Positions 42,128 through 51,565 of a stretch of 64,000 nt of DNA are shown here, in pieces (position 1 is the first letter of the stretch; the number at the start of each line of letters is the position of its first letter). A program made the position numbers and the translations under genes. Location of the stretch: NCBI GenBank assembly GCA_016187935.1, contig JACPIU010000033.1:1-64000 (forward strand), in the 5' to 3' direction. Below the pieces are notes generated by a model, which saw only the letters and a list, made by a program, of their open reading frames with translations, ran no database searches and was not told the origin of the DNA. This stretch comes from Bdellovibrio sp. (lineage in GTDB: Bacteria; Bdellovibrionota; Bacteriovoracia; Bacteriovoracales; Bacteriovoracaceae).

Positions 42128-42832
42128 TTATTTAACTCGTGATCCAGAAAAGGTAAAAATGTTGGCATTTGAACTTGGTCGCATTTTCCCCTGAATTTGA
42201 GTTACGCTTTCTAATTTTCCATCAATAATTGCTTCAGCCATATGAGCGGACATGATCGCATCAACTTCATTTTCAGCAGAATTTTCTTCAGCTATTTGGA
42301 TATTATAAATATTGGCACATCCTTCGGAGGCAATATTTATCACGCCGTTAACAATATCTGGGCGAACATTATCGACAACACAGCCAACAGCTGCATAATC
42401 GGATTCTGGATTCCACTGCAGAATTTGGACTTTAAAAAATAGGCCGGTTAGATCAGCGGTAACTTCTTCCCAGGTGCGAACCCGATCCTTTGGTACATAT
42501 CGTGGAAGGCTCGGTACGAGGGTCAGTCGAATTTTGAAATTATTTTTACTATTGCCATTAATCCCAATATTACCGCCAGCGATTGACCCTTCATAAGTAC
42601 CTGCAACTGCTTGATAAAAACGCTGTCTTCTTTCTAGATCGACCTCTGCGGCCCGGGCCTTGGAGTCGACATATTCCCTCTCGGCGGCGATTCCATTGCG
42701 CGCCGCTTCCTGAGCCTGAATATCTGAAACTTCCCGAATTTTTTCAAAACTCTTCTCATCATTGCATCCAGAAATCAGTCCCAATCCAAGCATCGTACAA
42801 ATCAAGATCGTTCTATTGTTCCCATTTCTCAT
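42128..42832 (-). CDS. Predicted lipoprotein, unknown function
   Basis: 234 residues. Signal peptide with lipobox ISGC (about 20-23). A helical region with repeated Ala/Glu (IQAQEAARNGIAAEREYVDS) precedes a beta-rich part (FKIRLTLVPSLPRYVPKDRV, QILQWNPESDYAAVGCVVDN) and ends in ANIFTFSGSRVK. AGGAGG before the ATG. It is 10 bp upstream of the TolC-like gene and presumably works with it at the outer membrane. Confidence 0.6.
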   Translation of the reverse strand: MRNGNNRTILICTMLGLGLISGCNDEKSFEKIREVSDIQAQEAARNGIAAEREYVDSKARAAEVDLERRQRFYQAVAGTYEGSIAGGNIGINGNSKNNFKIRLTLVPSLPRYVPKDRVRTWEEVTADLTGLFFKVQILQWNPESDYAAVGCVVDNVRPDIVNGVINIASEGCANIYNIQIAEENSAENEVDAIMSAHMAEAIIDGKLESVTQIQGKMRPSSNANIFTFSGSRVK

Positions 42833-42963
42833 AAAGTCCTCCTCAGCGATAGAGTCATAAGCGATATTTCACATGGCGTAAAGACCGCCCCGTAGTGAGT
42901 TTTGGCATTAACACTATAGTGGAGAAAGGCGTGTGTACATCCTGTTGATATCTAAGGCAAAAA

Positions 42964-43215
42964 TTATTCTTCCTTTGGGGTAGCATCTTTAGTTCCTTCG
43001 TGACATTCACACTCAGGTTCGGGTTTTCCGCATTTGCTACAGATCTCAACTTTTTTTCTACGGGCCTTCTTTTCAATCGGTTTCTCTTTAGAAACTGTCT
43101 GAGAGTCAGTCTTGGCAGTTTTCTCAGTATTTTCCTCATTGGCGTTGGCCAGTGCTACCAACCCAAGGAGGGAGAGACTTAAAGCAATCATCATTGGACC
43201 TTTTCTAATTCTCAC
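42964..43215 (-). CDS. Small exported Lys/Glu-rich protein with a Cys/His metal motif
   Basis: 83 residues from GTG with AAAGGAG upstream. Signal peptide (MIALSLSLLGLVALANA). A charged linker is followed by EICSKCGKPEPECECHEG, with four Cys and one His in 12 residues, a compact metal-binding knuckle. It lies between the CzcA-type pump and the lipoprotein gene. It may be a periplasmic metal scavenger. No family recognised. Confidence 0.6.
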   Translation of the reverse strand: MRIRKGPMMIALSLSLLGLVALANANEENTEKTAKTDSQTVSKEKPIEKKARRKKVEICSKCGKPEPECECHEGTKDATPKEE

Positions 43216-43248
43216 TTTTGTACTCCTTTCTTTTAATTACACTTATAT

Positions 43249-46200
43249 TTAAGCGGTCTCAGGGCCGAATCTGATAATCCATTTCTCCGTCATTGAATAA
43301 GCTACTGGCAGCACGATTAAAGTTAGAAGAGTAGAAGAAATGATTCCCCCAATGATGACAGTGGCAAGCGGACGTTGTACTTCTGCACCTAATCCTGTGG
43401 CAAGGGCCATGGGAAGGAATCCCAATATCTCAGTTAGTGCAGTCATCATAACGGGTCTGAGGCGTCGCAATGCCCCTTGTTCAACGATAGAGATTCCAGT
43501 AATTCCCTGCTCCCTTAACGTGTTGAAGTTATTAACCAATACAATGCCGTTTAAAACAGCAATACCCGACAGAGCGATGAACCCGACACCGGCAGAAACA
43601 CTAAACGGAATTCCATTAAGCTGGAGACCCAGAACACCTCCAACAAGGGCCATAGGTACACAAAGGAAAATCAGCAGAGTTTCCACCACATTTCTAAAGG
43701 CCGCATAGATCATCATCAGCACTAGCAGTAATGCTATCGGGGCCATCAGGGCAAGTCGTAACTTTGCCGCTGAGAGGTTCTTAAAATTTCCACCCCACTC
43801 CATGTAATATCCTGAGGGTAGCTTGAGTTCTTTTTCCACGCTGGCCTGAGCTTCACGAACAAAAGATTCAGTATCTCTTCCACGTGGATTAATGAGAATT
43901 GCTATACGCCTTTTTGTTTCCTCTCTGCTATATGAGCTATAGCTTTCCTTGAAGCTGATATTCGCCACTTCGTGCAAGGGAATTGTGGAACCACCGAAAA
44001 GTCCTACGGGTAGATTCTTCAAAGTTTCGATATCATCTCTGTGTTCTGGTCCCAGTCTTACGAAAATTGGAAAACGTTTCATACTTTCATAGAAGGTGCC
44101 TACCTGCTCTCCACCAACTGCAATTCCAATCGTTTCCAGGACCTCTCTTGTTGATACTCCAAGTTTTTTTAATATCCCCTTTTTTGGGGATATTTCGAGT
44201 ACGGTCATCTTGCCTTTGGCTTCAAGCTCCACGTCACCTGCTCCAGGAATATTTGAAATGATGCTGACAGCTTTCTGACCCTGCTCTGTCAATACGTCCT
44301 GGCCTTCTCCAAAAATCTTAAGTGAAACATCGGCACGAGTGCCTTCGATAAGTTCATTGAATCGTAATTGAATTGGCTGACTGACCAGAATTCGCTGTCC
44401 GGGCGTGGAGGCTTCAAGTCGTTGCACGATATCTGCTACAATCATCGACTTATTCCTCTTTTTGCCATTTATTTCGGGCCACTTTTCTTTGGGTTTTAGC
44501 ATGACAAAGCTATCAGAGATATTGGGCCCCATAGGGTCGGTGGAAATTTCAGAAGTTCCAAGTCGACTAAAGACGTGACTTACTTCAGGTATCTGAGTCA
44601 GGATTTGCTGGGATTTTGTTTCCAGCGCGACTGAATGAGAAATTCCGACTGATACTGGGCGAATTAGTTGAATAGCGATAGAGCCTTCATTTAATGTCGG
44701 TAAAAATTCTCCGCCAAGGCGAGCAAATAATACGATGCTAAGGATAATTGAAGCTATGCCTAAGGATAAAACAATTCCTTTTACCTTCAGGCCGATGGCC
44801 AATGTCGGGGCATACACCCGTTGAAGCATTCGCATAGGCCAGGGTTCCTTCTCGCCCAATTTCCCGCGAAGGAGAAGACTTCCTAAGGCAGGCACGAAGG
44901 TAAAAGAGAGAATCAGTGCCGCAAGAAGCGCGAAAATAAATGTGGCTGCCATGGGAATAAACATTTTTCCCTCAATACCAACGAAGGCAAAGATTGGAAT
45001 AAAAACGACAACAATAATAAGCTCACCAAACCCTGCTGATTTACGAATTTCCATCGTTGCATTGTGAATTGTGTCCTTAACTTCTTTTGAAGTAAGCTTT
45101 CTTTTGAAAGCAACCGTTTTTTCATGAATATGTCGTACGCAATTATCAAGGACAATCACTGTACCATCGACAATAATCCCAAAATCAAGCGCACCGAGAC
45201 TAACCAGATTGCCAGAAATTCCATATCGTCGCATGAGAATGAAAGTAAACAGAAGTGAAACGGGAATAACTATTGCAGTGATCAGCGCAGAGCGAAGATT
45301 ACCAAGAAGCAGAAAAAGAATGAGGATGACGAGGGTGGCGCCGATAATCAAATTGTGTGTAACTGTGTCAAGAGTTGCATTGACAAGGTCAGACCGATTG
45401 TAAAGGGCCTTGATTTGATAATTTTCCGGGAGCCCCATCTTAATTTTGTCGATTTGCTCTGATACACGCAAGCTCACATCGCGACTGTTTTCACCCATCA
45501 ACATTAAAACGGTACCAAGGACAACTTCCTGGCCATTATAAAGAGCGGCTCCCGTTCTGAGTTCTTTCCCATATCCAACTTTGGCAATATCGCCTATCGA
45601 GATAACCTGAAAGTTTTCAAGTGTCCGAATTGGAACATCACGGATATCGTCAAGACTTTGAAATAGTCCACTTGCTTGCACAATAAACTGATCACCCGTC
45701 TGCTCAACATACCCCCCGCCAGAATTTTGATTTACTTTTGTAACGGCCTCCTCGATATTACTGAAGTGAAGCCCGTACTTGGCCATGAGTTGAGGATTGG
45801 GTGCAATATGATATTGCCGTTCATGGCCGCCAATCGTGTTTATCTCAGCCACGCCCTTGACAGTAAGGAGACGCGGTCTTACGTACCAATCTTGAATGGT
45901 ACGAATTTCAGTGAGCTGTTCTAACCTTTTCTCATCTTTTTCGGGGTTTTTGGCCTCAATCACATAGTGATATATTTCACCAAGACCAGTGGAGACCGGA
46001 CCCAGTTTTGACTCCGCCGACTCCGGAAGCTGACTGGAAACAGACTGAAGGCGCTCTGAAACTAACTGTCTTGCCTTGTAGATATCTGTGTCATCTTCGA
46101 AGACAACTGTAATCTGAGACAGACCATAACGTGTGAGTGAGCGAACTTGGGTGACACCTGGAGCTCCATTAAATGCCGCTTCCAAGGGAAAGGTCACCGT

Positions 46201-46389
46201 CCGCTCAATTTCCTCCGGCCCTCGTCCTTCGACCTGAGTGTTTACTTGCACCTGTACATTCGTGATATCTGGAACAGCATCAATTGGGAGGTGTTGAAAA
46301 CTTTGCCATCCCGTGAGGGCAAGAATCCCTGTGGCCAGAATGACGACCCAGCGATGATCAATCGAGAAACGGATAAGTTTTGAAAGCAT
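43249..46389 (-). CDS. RND heavy-metal efflux pump, CzcA-type (HME1-like)
   Basis: 1046 residues, twelve membrane segments with two large periplasmic loops. N-terminus FSIDHRWVVILATGILALTG, then DAVPDITNVQVQVNT. The helix-4 motif is LGALDFGIIVDGTVIVLDN (near residue 400). The DFG-x3-D-G pattern marks divalent-cation (Zn/Co/Cd/Ni) HME pumps; the usual final Glu is replaced by Asp here. The neighbours point to copper, so substrate is uncertain. The operon gives it a TolC and only a very short adaptor. Confidence 0.87.
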   Translation of the reverse strand: MLSKLIRFSIDHRWVVILATGILALTGWQSFQHLPIDAVPDITNVQVQVNTQVEGRGPEEIERTVTFPLEAAFNGAPGVTQVRSLTRYGLSQITVVFEDDTDIYKARQLVSERLQSVSSQLPESAESKLGPVSTGLGEIYHYVIEAKNPEKDEKRLEQLTEIRTIQDWYVRPRLLTVKGVAEINTIGGHERQYHIAPNPQLMAKYGLHFSNIEEAVTKVNQNSGGGYVEQTGDQFIVQASGLFQSLDDIRDVPIRTLENFQVISIGDIAKVGYGKELRTGAALYNGQEVVLGTVLMLMGENSRDVSLRVSEQIDKIKMGLPENYQIKALYNRSDLVNATLDTVTHNLIIGATLVILILFLLLGNLRSALITAIVIPVSLLFTFILMRRYGISGNLVSLGALDFGIIVDGTVIVLDNCVRHIHEKTVAFKRKLTSKEVKDTIHNATMEIRKSAGFGELIIVVVFIPIFAFVGIEGKMFIPMAATFIFALLAALILSFTFVPALGSLLLRGKLGEKEPWPMRMLQRVYAPTLAIGLKVKGIVLSLGIASIILSIVLFARLGGEFLPTLNEGSIAIQLIRPVSVGISHSVALETKSQQILTQIPEVSHVFSRLGTSEISTDPMGPNISDSFVMLKPKEKWPEINGKKRNKSMIVADIVQRLEASTPGQRILVSQPIQLRFNELIEGTRADVSLKIFGEGQDVLTEQGQKAVSIISNIPGAGDVELEAKGKMTVLEISPKKGILKKLGVSTREVLETIGIAVGGEQVGTFYESMKRFPIFVRLGPEHRDDIETLKNLPVGLFGGSTIPLHEVANISFKESYSSYSREETKRRIAILINPRGRDTESFVREAQASVEKELKLPSGYYMEWGGNFKNLSAAKLRLALMAPIALLLVLMMIYAAFRNVVETLLIFLCVPMALVGGVLGLQLNGIPFSVSAGVGFIALSGIAVLNGIVLVNNFNTLREQGITGISIVEQGALRRLRPVMMTALTEILGFLPMALATGLGAEVQRPLATVIIGGIISSTLLTLIVLPVAYSMTEKWIIRFGPETA

Positions 46390-46402
46390 GACAATTCCTT
46401 AA

Positions 46403-46822
46403 TTATTGAGTACAGGCATCTATGGTGTCAGAGTTTAAATCAGCTTCAGTCATTCTGAGAAAAGTGACACCTTGAATTGCAATTTCGTCATTTGCTTGAA
46501 GATCCACTGATTCAATCGTTGCAATCGTTTCCTCTTGCTTCAAAACCTTAACTACAACTAACGTAATCCAATCATCATAACGCCTGTAGGTGCCAGTGGA
46601 GCTTTTGATTCGCACAAGTGCAGATGTGGGAATCTTCCATGGCCCCGTTCCGGCCAGGGTTTGAAATTTGATTTCGAGGTGCTTGATTGCGATAGGGGAA
46701 AGTTTGAATCCCTCTTCTTTGTTGAATTCTGCTACAGCTTTATCTCGACTATTCGCTAGTCCTCTATCAGAAAAATCGAATAAGCAATAAGCAATGATTA
46801 AGAGTGCTTTTACAATCTTCAT
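46403..46822 (-). CDS. Very short periplasmic adaptor-like protein
   Basis: 139 residues with a signal peptide (ALLIIAYCLFDFSDRGLA). The body (FKLSPIAIKHLEIKFQTLAG, GPWKIPTSALVRIKSSTGTY, DEIAIQGVTFLRMTEADLNS) matches the membrane-proximal and barrel parts of CusB/CzcB adaptors. The hairpin and lipoyl domains that make up most of a 350-400 residue adaptor are absent. It lies between the TolC and pump genes, the normal adaptor position, and overlaps TolC by 4 bp. Short versions of this kind may be a distinct subfamily. Confidence 0.65.
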   Translation of the reverse strand: MKIVKALLIIAYCLFDFSDRGLANSRDKAVAEFNKEEGFKLSPIAIKHLEIKFQTLAGTGPWKIPTSALVRIKSSTGTYRRYDDWITLVVVKVLKQEETIATIESVDLQANDEIAIQGVTFLRMTEADLNSDTIDACTQ

Positions 46823-48111
46823 AGTGATTCCTCAAAAATTTTTCCGTCTAATTTATAAATCAACCAAAGGGCCTGAGTGGCCTTCAACTCTCGCCCATGC
46901 CTTCCCCTCATTAAGTCGAACCTCTGGCGGTGAGATTCTACTAAAACTGAACTGGAGACGAGACCTCTTATATAAAGGCGCTCAATCTGATCATGTTCAT
47001 TTTCTATTGTTTGAATCGGCATAATTTCCTGAAGCGCTTCGATTGCATTTCGATATATTTGCATTTGTTCAGCGCGCTCATGACTTTCCTCCGCTTTTTC
47101 CAGTGAGATTAGTTTTTCAGCAATAGTGACACTGTTATTTGCATGGATCCGTCCTGCACCATTGGCCTGAAAGATGGGGAGGGGAATGTTTAAGCTGATA
47201 CCAAAACGAAACTTTTGAAATGGTCCGTCGGTTTCCGTTTGCACCGTGGGCCCGATCTCTAAATCTGGCCAGGATTGTGCTTGAGCAAGTTGCAATTGTG
47301 TCTCAGCAAATTTGTGATTGGCCAGGAGTCTATCAATGGTCGGTGAATAGGTCGTGCTGTCATGAGAAGAGTCCAATACTTGTGGCATAGTTTTAGAAAA
47401 ATCAGGCAAAACATTTTTCAACTCAGAAAGGGAGTGTCCGGTCGATAAATGGAAATAGTGTTCAATCACTCGTTCTTCATCTAACAGTTCTGAACGTTTG
47501 ATTTTTGCATCAGCATAGGCCATTTTAAATAACGAGGATGATGCCTGTTGTTCAGGAGATCGACGGGGAATCATCGTGATCTGTCGATTTACTTTTTCAA
47601 AGATTAGAATTGTTTCGTCTAGAATTGCTCGTTCGTGTTCAATCTGTTTTAACCGATAAAGGTTCAGTATGGTTTTTATGATGACATCCGCTTGAACTTC
47701 CCGAATTTCCGCTTCTGATTGTCGCTGCATTGATGCGGCTTGATCAATCCGTGCGTTGCGCTTGTCTCCGAGTTCAATTGGTTGAAGCAAGGAGGTTTCA
47801 GACTCGTAAATATTATCACCAAGAAATTTACCTTGAGTGAATCTAGATGAGAGCGCAGGATTCGGACGTTGCTCGGCCATACCTATTAAAGTTTGGAGAC
47901 TTTCACGCTGGAGCTTCACTCGTTTAACCTCGGGGTGTTCTTCTTGGGCACAACGAACTACGTCTTGGGCAGTCATTGGGAGTGGGCATTCGATATGTGC
48001 TCCGTGGACATGCTTGCCATCTCTTTCTACCTCCAATGCCATGGCATAGGGCAAAGTCATTATTTTTGTTATAGTAGTCGCTAGAAGAATCAAAAAACTT
48101 TTCGTCCTCAT
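46819..48111 (-). CDS. TolC-family outer-membrane factor (CzcC/CusC-like)
   Basis: 430 residues. Signal peptide up to about residue 25. OEP domain pattern: EEHPEVKRVKLQRESLQTLI, MAEQRPNPALSSRF and LQPIELGDKRNARIDQAASM, then FGISLNIPLPIFQANGAGRI. The last is typical of CzcC-type proteins. It has His residues just after the signal (DGKHVHGAHIECPLP), which could bind metal. First full pump gene of the minus-strand operon. Confidence 0.83.
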   Translation of the reverse strand: MRTKSFLILLATTITKIMTLPYAMALEVERDGKHVHGAHIECPLPMTAQDVVRCAQEEHPEVKRVKLQRESLQTLIGMAEQRPNPALSSRFTQGKFLGDNIYESETSLLQPIELGDKRNARIDQAASMQRQSEAEIREVQADVIIKTILNLYRLKQIEHERAILDETILIFEKVNRQITMIPRRSPEQQASSSLFKMAYADAKIKRSELLDEERVIEHYFHLSTGHSLSELKNVLPDFSKTMPQVLDSSHDSTTYSPTIDRLLANHKFAETQLQLAQAQSWPDLEIGPTVQTETDGPFQKFRFGISLNIPLPIFQANGAGRIHANNSVTIAEKLISLEKAEESHERAEQMQIYRNAIEALQEIMPIQTIENEHDQIERLYIRGLVSSSVLVESHRQRFDLMRGRHGRELKATQALWLIYKLDGKIFEESL

Positions 48112-48201
48112 GGAGGCACTCCCAAGATTCCAGATCTACAGTGAAATAGGATCAGAAGACAATTCTTCACATTCGCAAATCAACCAAATTATTTTGTGAT
48201 T

Positions 48202-48561
48202 TCAAATTTGAGGAGGTCTGTCGATGCCGTGAGAAAAACGTGAATAGACAGCAGAGGTCATGGAAAATAGTGCTACCTCTGATAAGAAAGGAACTAATAA
48301 TTGAATTGATTCTGCTCTTAAGAATGTCCAGCAGTGGCAAGGGCTGCAATCCAAACAACTATGATTGCTATCCTCAAGAGGATTGTCTTGAGGATGCTGA
48401 TCTTGAAAAATTATCGCATCGATAAAAAGGTCAGGATTTGTGATGCTAGTGCCAGACGTTTCACAGAGTGGTGATTCAGATATGCAAAACGCGCCCAAGC
48501 TACGCTCGGCTGTACTCATAATAACAAAAAAAAGGATGATAAATGACCAGATTTGCTTCAT
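48202..48561 (-). CDS. Small exported Cys/His protein heading the metal operon
   Basis: 119 residues. Signal peptide (FIILFFVIMSTAERSLGA). Cys/His-rich centre HSCLDCSPCHCWTFL, and a C-terminus HGIDRPPQI reminiscent of small proteins found before czc/cus operons in other bacteria. It may bind metal in the periplasm or serve as a leader peptide. No strong ribosome site was seen. It precedes the TolC gene by about 90 bp. Confidence 0.55.
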   Translation of the reverse strand: MKQIWSFIILFFVIMSTAERSLGAFCISESPLCETSGTSITNPDLFIDAIIFQDQHPQDNPLEDSNHSCLDCSPCHCWTFLRAESIQLLVPFLSEVALFSMTSAVYSRFSHGIDRPPQI

Positions 48562-48669
48562 TGAAAGTGAATATTATAATTTCTACTATTGCCAAGTCAA
48601 TCTCAATTACTGATCTATTCTCTGAGGCACTGTCACACTTGAAAGAAATCGTTCGTATTAGCCCAGTAT

Positions 48670-49119
48670 ATGAAATCGAAACGTTCCGCGCGACAATGGA
48701 CAGTGGAAAGAATTCTTAATAACATCCTCCAACTCCAAGAGGTTTCTGCTAAGTATGCCCAATGCTTTCATGCTGATCTTTATAGTGCAGCCATACGCTA
48801 TTTTTCGACATGGAGAAAGGCGGTTGAAGCGGCTGGATTTGAATATCAGAAGGTGTCAAAACGAAAATTAAGAGGTCATTGGTGTCGCGAGACAATTCTA
48901 GCTGAAATCACTCAACTAGCAAAAAAGAACTCGAATCATGTGAGGATGTACAGACGTGATCTTTACAGCGCCGCTATTCGTTTCTTTGGAAGTTGGAAGA
49001 GTGCTATCGAGGCCGCGGGATTCGATTACGAATCTATACGGGAAGACTGGATACCTTCGGATTCAAATAAGATTCGATTTAGACAGAAGAAAGACGTTCT
49101 GAACAAAGAAGAGAAGTGA
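48670..49119 (+). CDS. Protein with two HNH-associated DNA-binding repeats, candidate regulator
   Basis: 149 residues, no signal peptide. Two repeats of about 55 residues: WTVERILNNILQLQE, LYSAAIRYFSTWRKAVEAAGF; and WCRETILAEITQLAKK, LYSAAIRFFGSWKSAIEAAGF. They fit the homing-endonuclease-associated repeat (HNH_repeat type), thought to contact DNA. There is no HNH nuclease motif and the C-terminus is short and basic. The gene sits between the two divergent efflux operons, where a metal regulator would be expected. A DNA-binding regulator is inferred. Confidence 0.65.
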   Translation: MKSKRSARQWTVERILNNILQLQEVSAKYAQCFHADLYSAAIRYFSTWRKAVEAAGFEYQKVSKRKLRGHWCRETILAEITQLAKKNSNHVRMYRRDLYSAAIRFFGSWKSAIEAAGFDYESIREDWIPSDSNKIRFRQKKDVLNKEEK

Positions 49120-49179
49120 TATAATATTCTAAAAATTGTCACAAATCATTAATGTGGATCGTATTCAAATATACAAGCG

Positions 49180-50463
49180 ATGATTATATATTTTATGTTT
49201 AAGCAGATAATTCTATTTATATTCTTTTGCATGTCTTCAGTGGCCCTCTCCGAGGATGGTCAACTTCAAATTCTCATTGAAGAGGCCCTAAAAGGACGAC
49301 CATTGTTAGAAGCCGCTCGACACGAAGCTTTGGCAAAAGAGGCCGAGATCGGACCTAGAGGGGCTTACGAGGACCCTATGATTGAAATTGCGGCCTTAAA
49401 TTATCCCTCTGATACTTTGTCAGCAGGTGAAATGGGGATGACAGGCAATGAAATTTCTATTAAACAGAAAATCCCTTTTCCGGGAAAACTCACCAAGCTT
49501 CGTAATGCTGCCAGGTTTGAATACGAATCAACATCGTCCACTTACGGGCAAATGAGGTTAGATCTAATTAGAGAAGTACGGATTGCTTTTTGGGAACTTT
49601 TTTTGGCCTATCAAAAAAGAGACATTTTAAAAGAGCAAATTGCGTTGATTGGGCAACTGGTCAGTGTTATGCGAAGTAAATACGCTCTTGGTAAGGTTTC
49701 TCAAGCTGAACTTTTGGCCCTACAAGCTGAAGAAGGTAACCTCAAAGATGAAATACTGACAGCGGAAAAGCAAATAAAGGTGAGGTCAGGAGACCTCAAC
49801 CGTGCGGTTGGACGTGATAGTAATTCGCCACTTGATCGTCCAGTACTTTCCAATAGACCAAAATTTGATTTTGCCACTCTAAGTGAAGATGCTCTTAAGA
49901 CCAAAATACTGGAGCGCAATCCAGGTCTAATGGCCAGAAAGCATGATTTAAATGCCTCGGAAGAAAAACTTGCTTTTACAAAACGCAACTATCTGCCCGA
50001 TTTTGAATTGCGGCTTGCCTATATGGATCGGGTACCAAGTCCTGGTGATCGTGGAGTGGATTTCGTATCGGCAGGTATCGGTTTTTCCATCCCACTATGG
50101 GCATTTTCGAAGCAAACAGAAGAGCGTCAAGGCGCCGCAGCTGAAAGAGCGAGATCGGAAAGATTATTTGAAGAGGAACGTCGACATATCCAACACCTGG
50201 TCCATACCATGTTTTCAGAACTGCGAGAATCTCATGATCGTCTCCAATTATATGAGGGAGGCCTGATTCCTCTGGCCCGACAAGCGGTTGTGTCCAGTAA
50301 AAATGCTTATCTCACAGGGAAACTGGATTATGTTGCAATGGTAACTCTGGTCAAAAATCGCTTTCAAACTGAATTTTCTTATAACGAAGCACTGGTAATA
50401 TTCCAGTCTCGAATCGCGGAATTTGAGGCCTTGCTTGGTGAGTCTTTGGGGGGGAATCCATGA
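49180..50463 (+). CDS. cusC: TolC-family outer-membrane factor (CusC-like)
   Basis: 427 residues (an ATG at 49195 is also possible). Signal peptide (IILFIFFCMSSVALS). OEP pattern: LIEEALKGRPLLEAARHEAL, EISIKQKIPFPGKLTKLRNA, then YALGKVSQAELLALQAEEGN and GIGFSIPLWAFSKQTEERQG. The IKQKIPFPGKL segment is typical for CusC partners of HMBD-containing CusB. It overlaps the adaptor gene by 4 bp. Confidence 0.86.
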   Translation: MIIYFMFKQIILFIFFCMSSVALSEDGQLQILIEEALKGRPLLEAARHEALAKEAEIGPRGAYEDPMIEIAALNYPSDTLSAGEMGMTGNEISIKQKIPFPGKLTKLRNAARFEYESTSSTYGQMRLDLIREVRIAFWELFLAYQKRDILKEQIALIGQLVSVMRSKYALGKVSQAELLALQAEEGNLKDEILTAEKQIKVRSGDLNRAVGRDSNSPLDRPVLSNRPKFDFATLSEDALKTKILERNPGLMARKHDLNASEEKLAFTKRNYLPDFELRLAYMDRVPSPGDRGVDFVSAGIGFSIPLWAFSKQTEERQGAAAERARSERLFEEERRHIQHLVHTMFSELRESHDRLQLYEGGLIPLARQAVVSSKNAYLTGKLDYVAMVTLVKNRFQTEFSYNEALVIFQSRIAEFEALLGESLGGNP

Positions 50464-51563
50464 TCGCGCAGAAACTCTTGTCTATGATCATTACGGGGAT
50501 CATCATTGTTAGCGCTGTCCACCTCATTGGTTGTACACAGAAGCATGAAAGTGAAAATCACTCGATAAAACACGAAACGGTTCAGAATAAAAAAGAACTC
50601 TATCGTTGTTCTATGCACCCCGCTGTCACTTCGGATAAGCCAGGTATTTGTCCCATCTGCCATATGGACCTCGAAAAAGTTGAAGAGGATACATCCAAAC
50701 CTGTTGCCTCGACGAGCGATGTCCAGTCAGTAGAAGGAAGAGGATCATTTTCTCTTTCTCAAGAAAGACAGCAGATGATTGGTGTCACAACCGCACAGGT
50801 GGTGACTAGGCATTTAGGTTATGAAGTGCGTGCCAGTGGCAGAGTGGCTTTTGATCCAGAGCTTTTTACCGCCATTGAGGAGTACAGACAAGCTGTTATG
50901 TCGAGAGGCCAAATGACAGATACTCTCATGCAAAACCAGGCCAATGATCTGATCTCATCGGCTAAAACTAAATTGAAACTGATGGGGCTTTCCGATGATC
51001 AGATTCGTAAACTGGTATCTCAAAAAACCAATGCTATGGATCTTCTTCTACCCAGCGGTTCGGTGTGGGTTTACGCAGAAGTTTTCGAGTATGAGGTGGC
51101 CGGATTAAAATCAGGGTTGGCGGTTGAGGTCGAGACACCTTCTCTGCCAGGAAAATTATTTACTGGCAAACTTTCAAGCATTAACCCGGTGGTGAATTCC
51201 CCAACTCGAACAGTACGGGTGAGGGCCCTTATACCTGATCCAGAGTCACTTTTACGTCCTGAAACTTTTGTGAACGTAAAGATAAAGATAGATTTAGGTG
51301 AGAAACTCGCGATTCCTGAAAGCGCAGTTCTCTTTTCAGGTGAACAGAAATTTGTCTTTGTGGTTAAGGAACAAGGTCATTTCAGTCCACGTGCCATTCA
51401 GGCAGGTTTGAAGGCCGAAGGTTTTTACGAAGTGATATCGGGATTGCAAGTGGATGAAACGATCGTAACATCCGCCAACTTTCTGATTGATTCCGAATCA
51501 CGTCTAAGAGGTGTCCTCGAAAATGCCACTCAAACACCTGTCCCCTCACACGGGGGGCATTAA
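50460..51563 (+). CDS. cusB: CusB-like periplasmic adaptor lipoprotein with heavy-metal-binding domain
   Basis: 367 residues. Lipobox LIGC (about 20-23). An N-terminal heavy-metal-binding domain follows (YRCSMHPAVTSDKPGICPIC, then HMDLEK). This is the C-x-M-H ... C-x-x-C-H-M copper/silver knuckle. Next are adaptor domains (VTRHLGYEVRASGRVAFDPE, LLLPSGSVWVYAEVFEYEVA, VRVRALIPDPESLLRPETFV). It links CusA to CusC and hands over Cu(I)/Ag(I). Confidence 0.9.
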   Translation: MIAQKLLSMIITGIIIVSAVHLIGCTQKHESENHSIKHETVQNKKELYRCSMHPAVTSDKPGICPICHMDLEKVEEDTSKPVASTSDVQSVEGRGSFSLSQERQQMIGVTTAQVVTRHLGYEVRASGRVAFDPELFTAIEEYRQAVMSRGQMTDTLMQNQANDLISSAKTKLKLMGLSDDQIRKLVSQKTNAMDLLLPSGSVWVYAEVFEYEVAGLKSGLAVEVETPSLPGKLFTGKLSSINPVVNSPTRTVRVRALIPDPESLLRPETFVNVKIKIDLGEKLAIPESAVLFSGEQKFVFVVKEQGHFSPRAIQAGLKAEGFYEVISGLQVDETIVTSANFLIDSESRLRGVLENATQTPVPSHGGH

Positions 51564-51565
51564 TC

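Noticed and set aside
43340-46383. Antisense frames across the CzcA-type pump
   Set aside because: The pump frame is continuous with clear family motifs; opposing frames have no ribosome sites or recognisable content.
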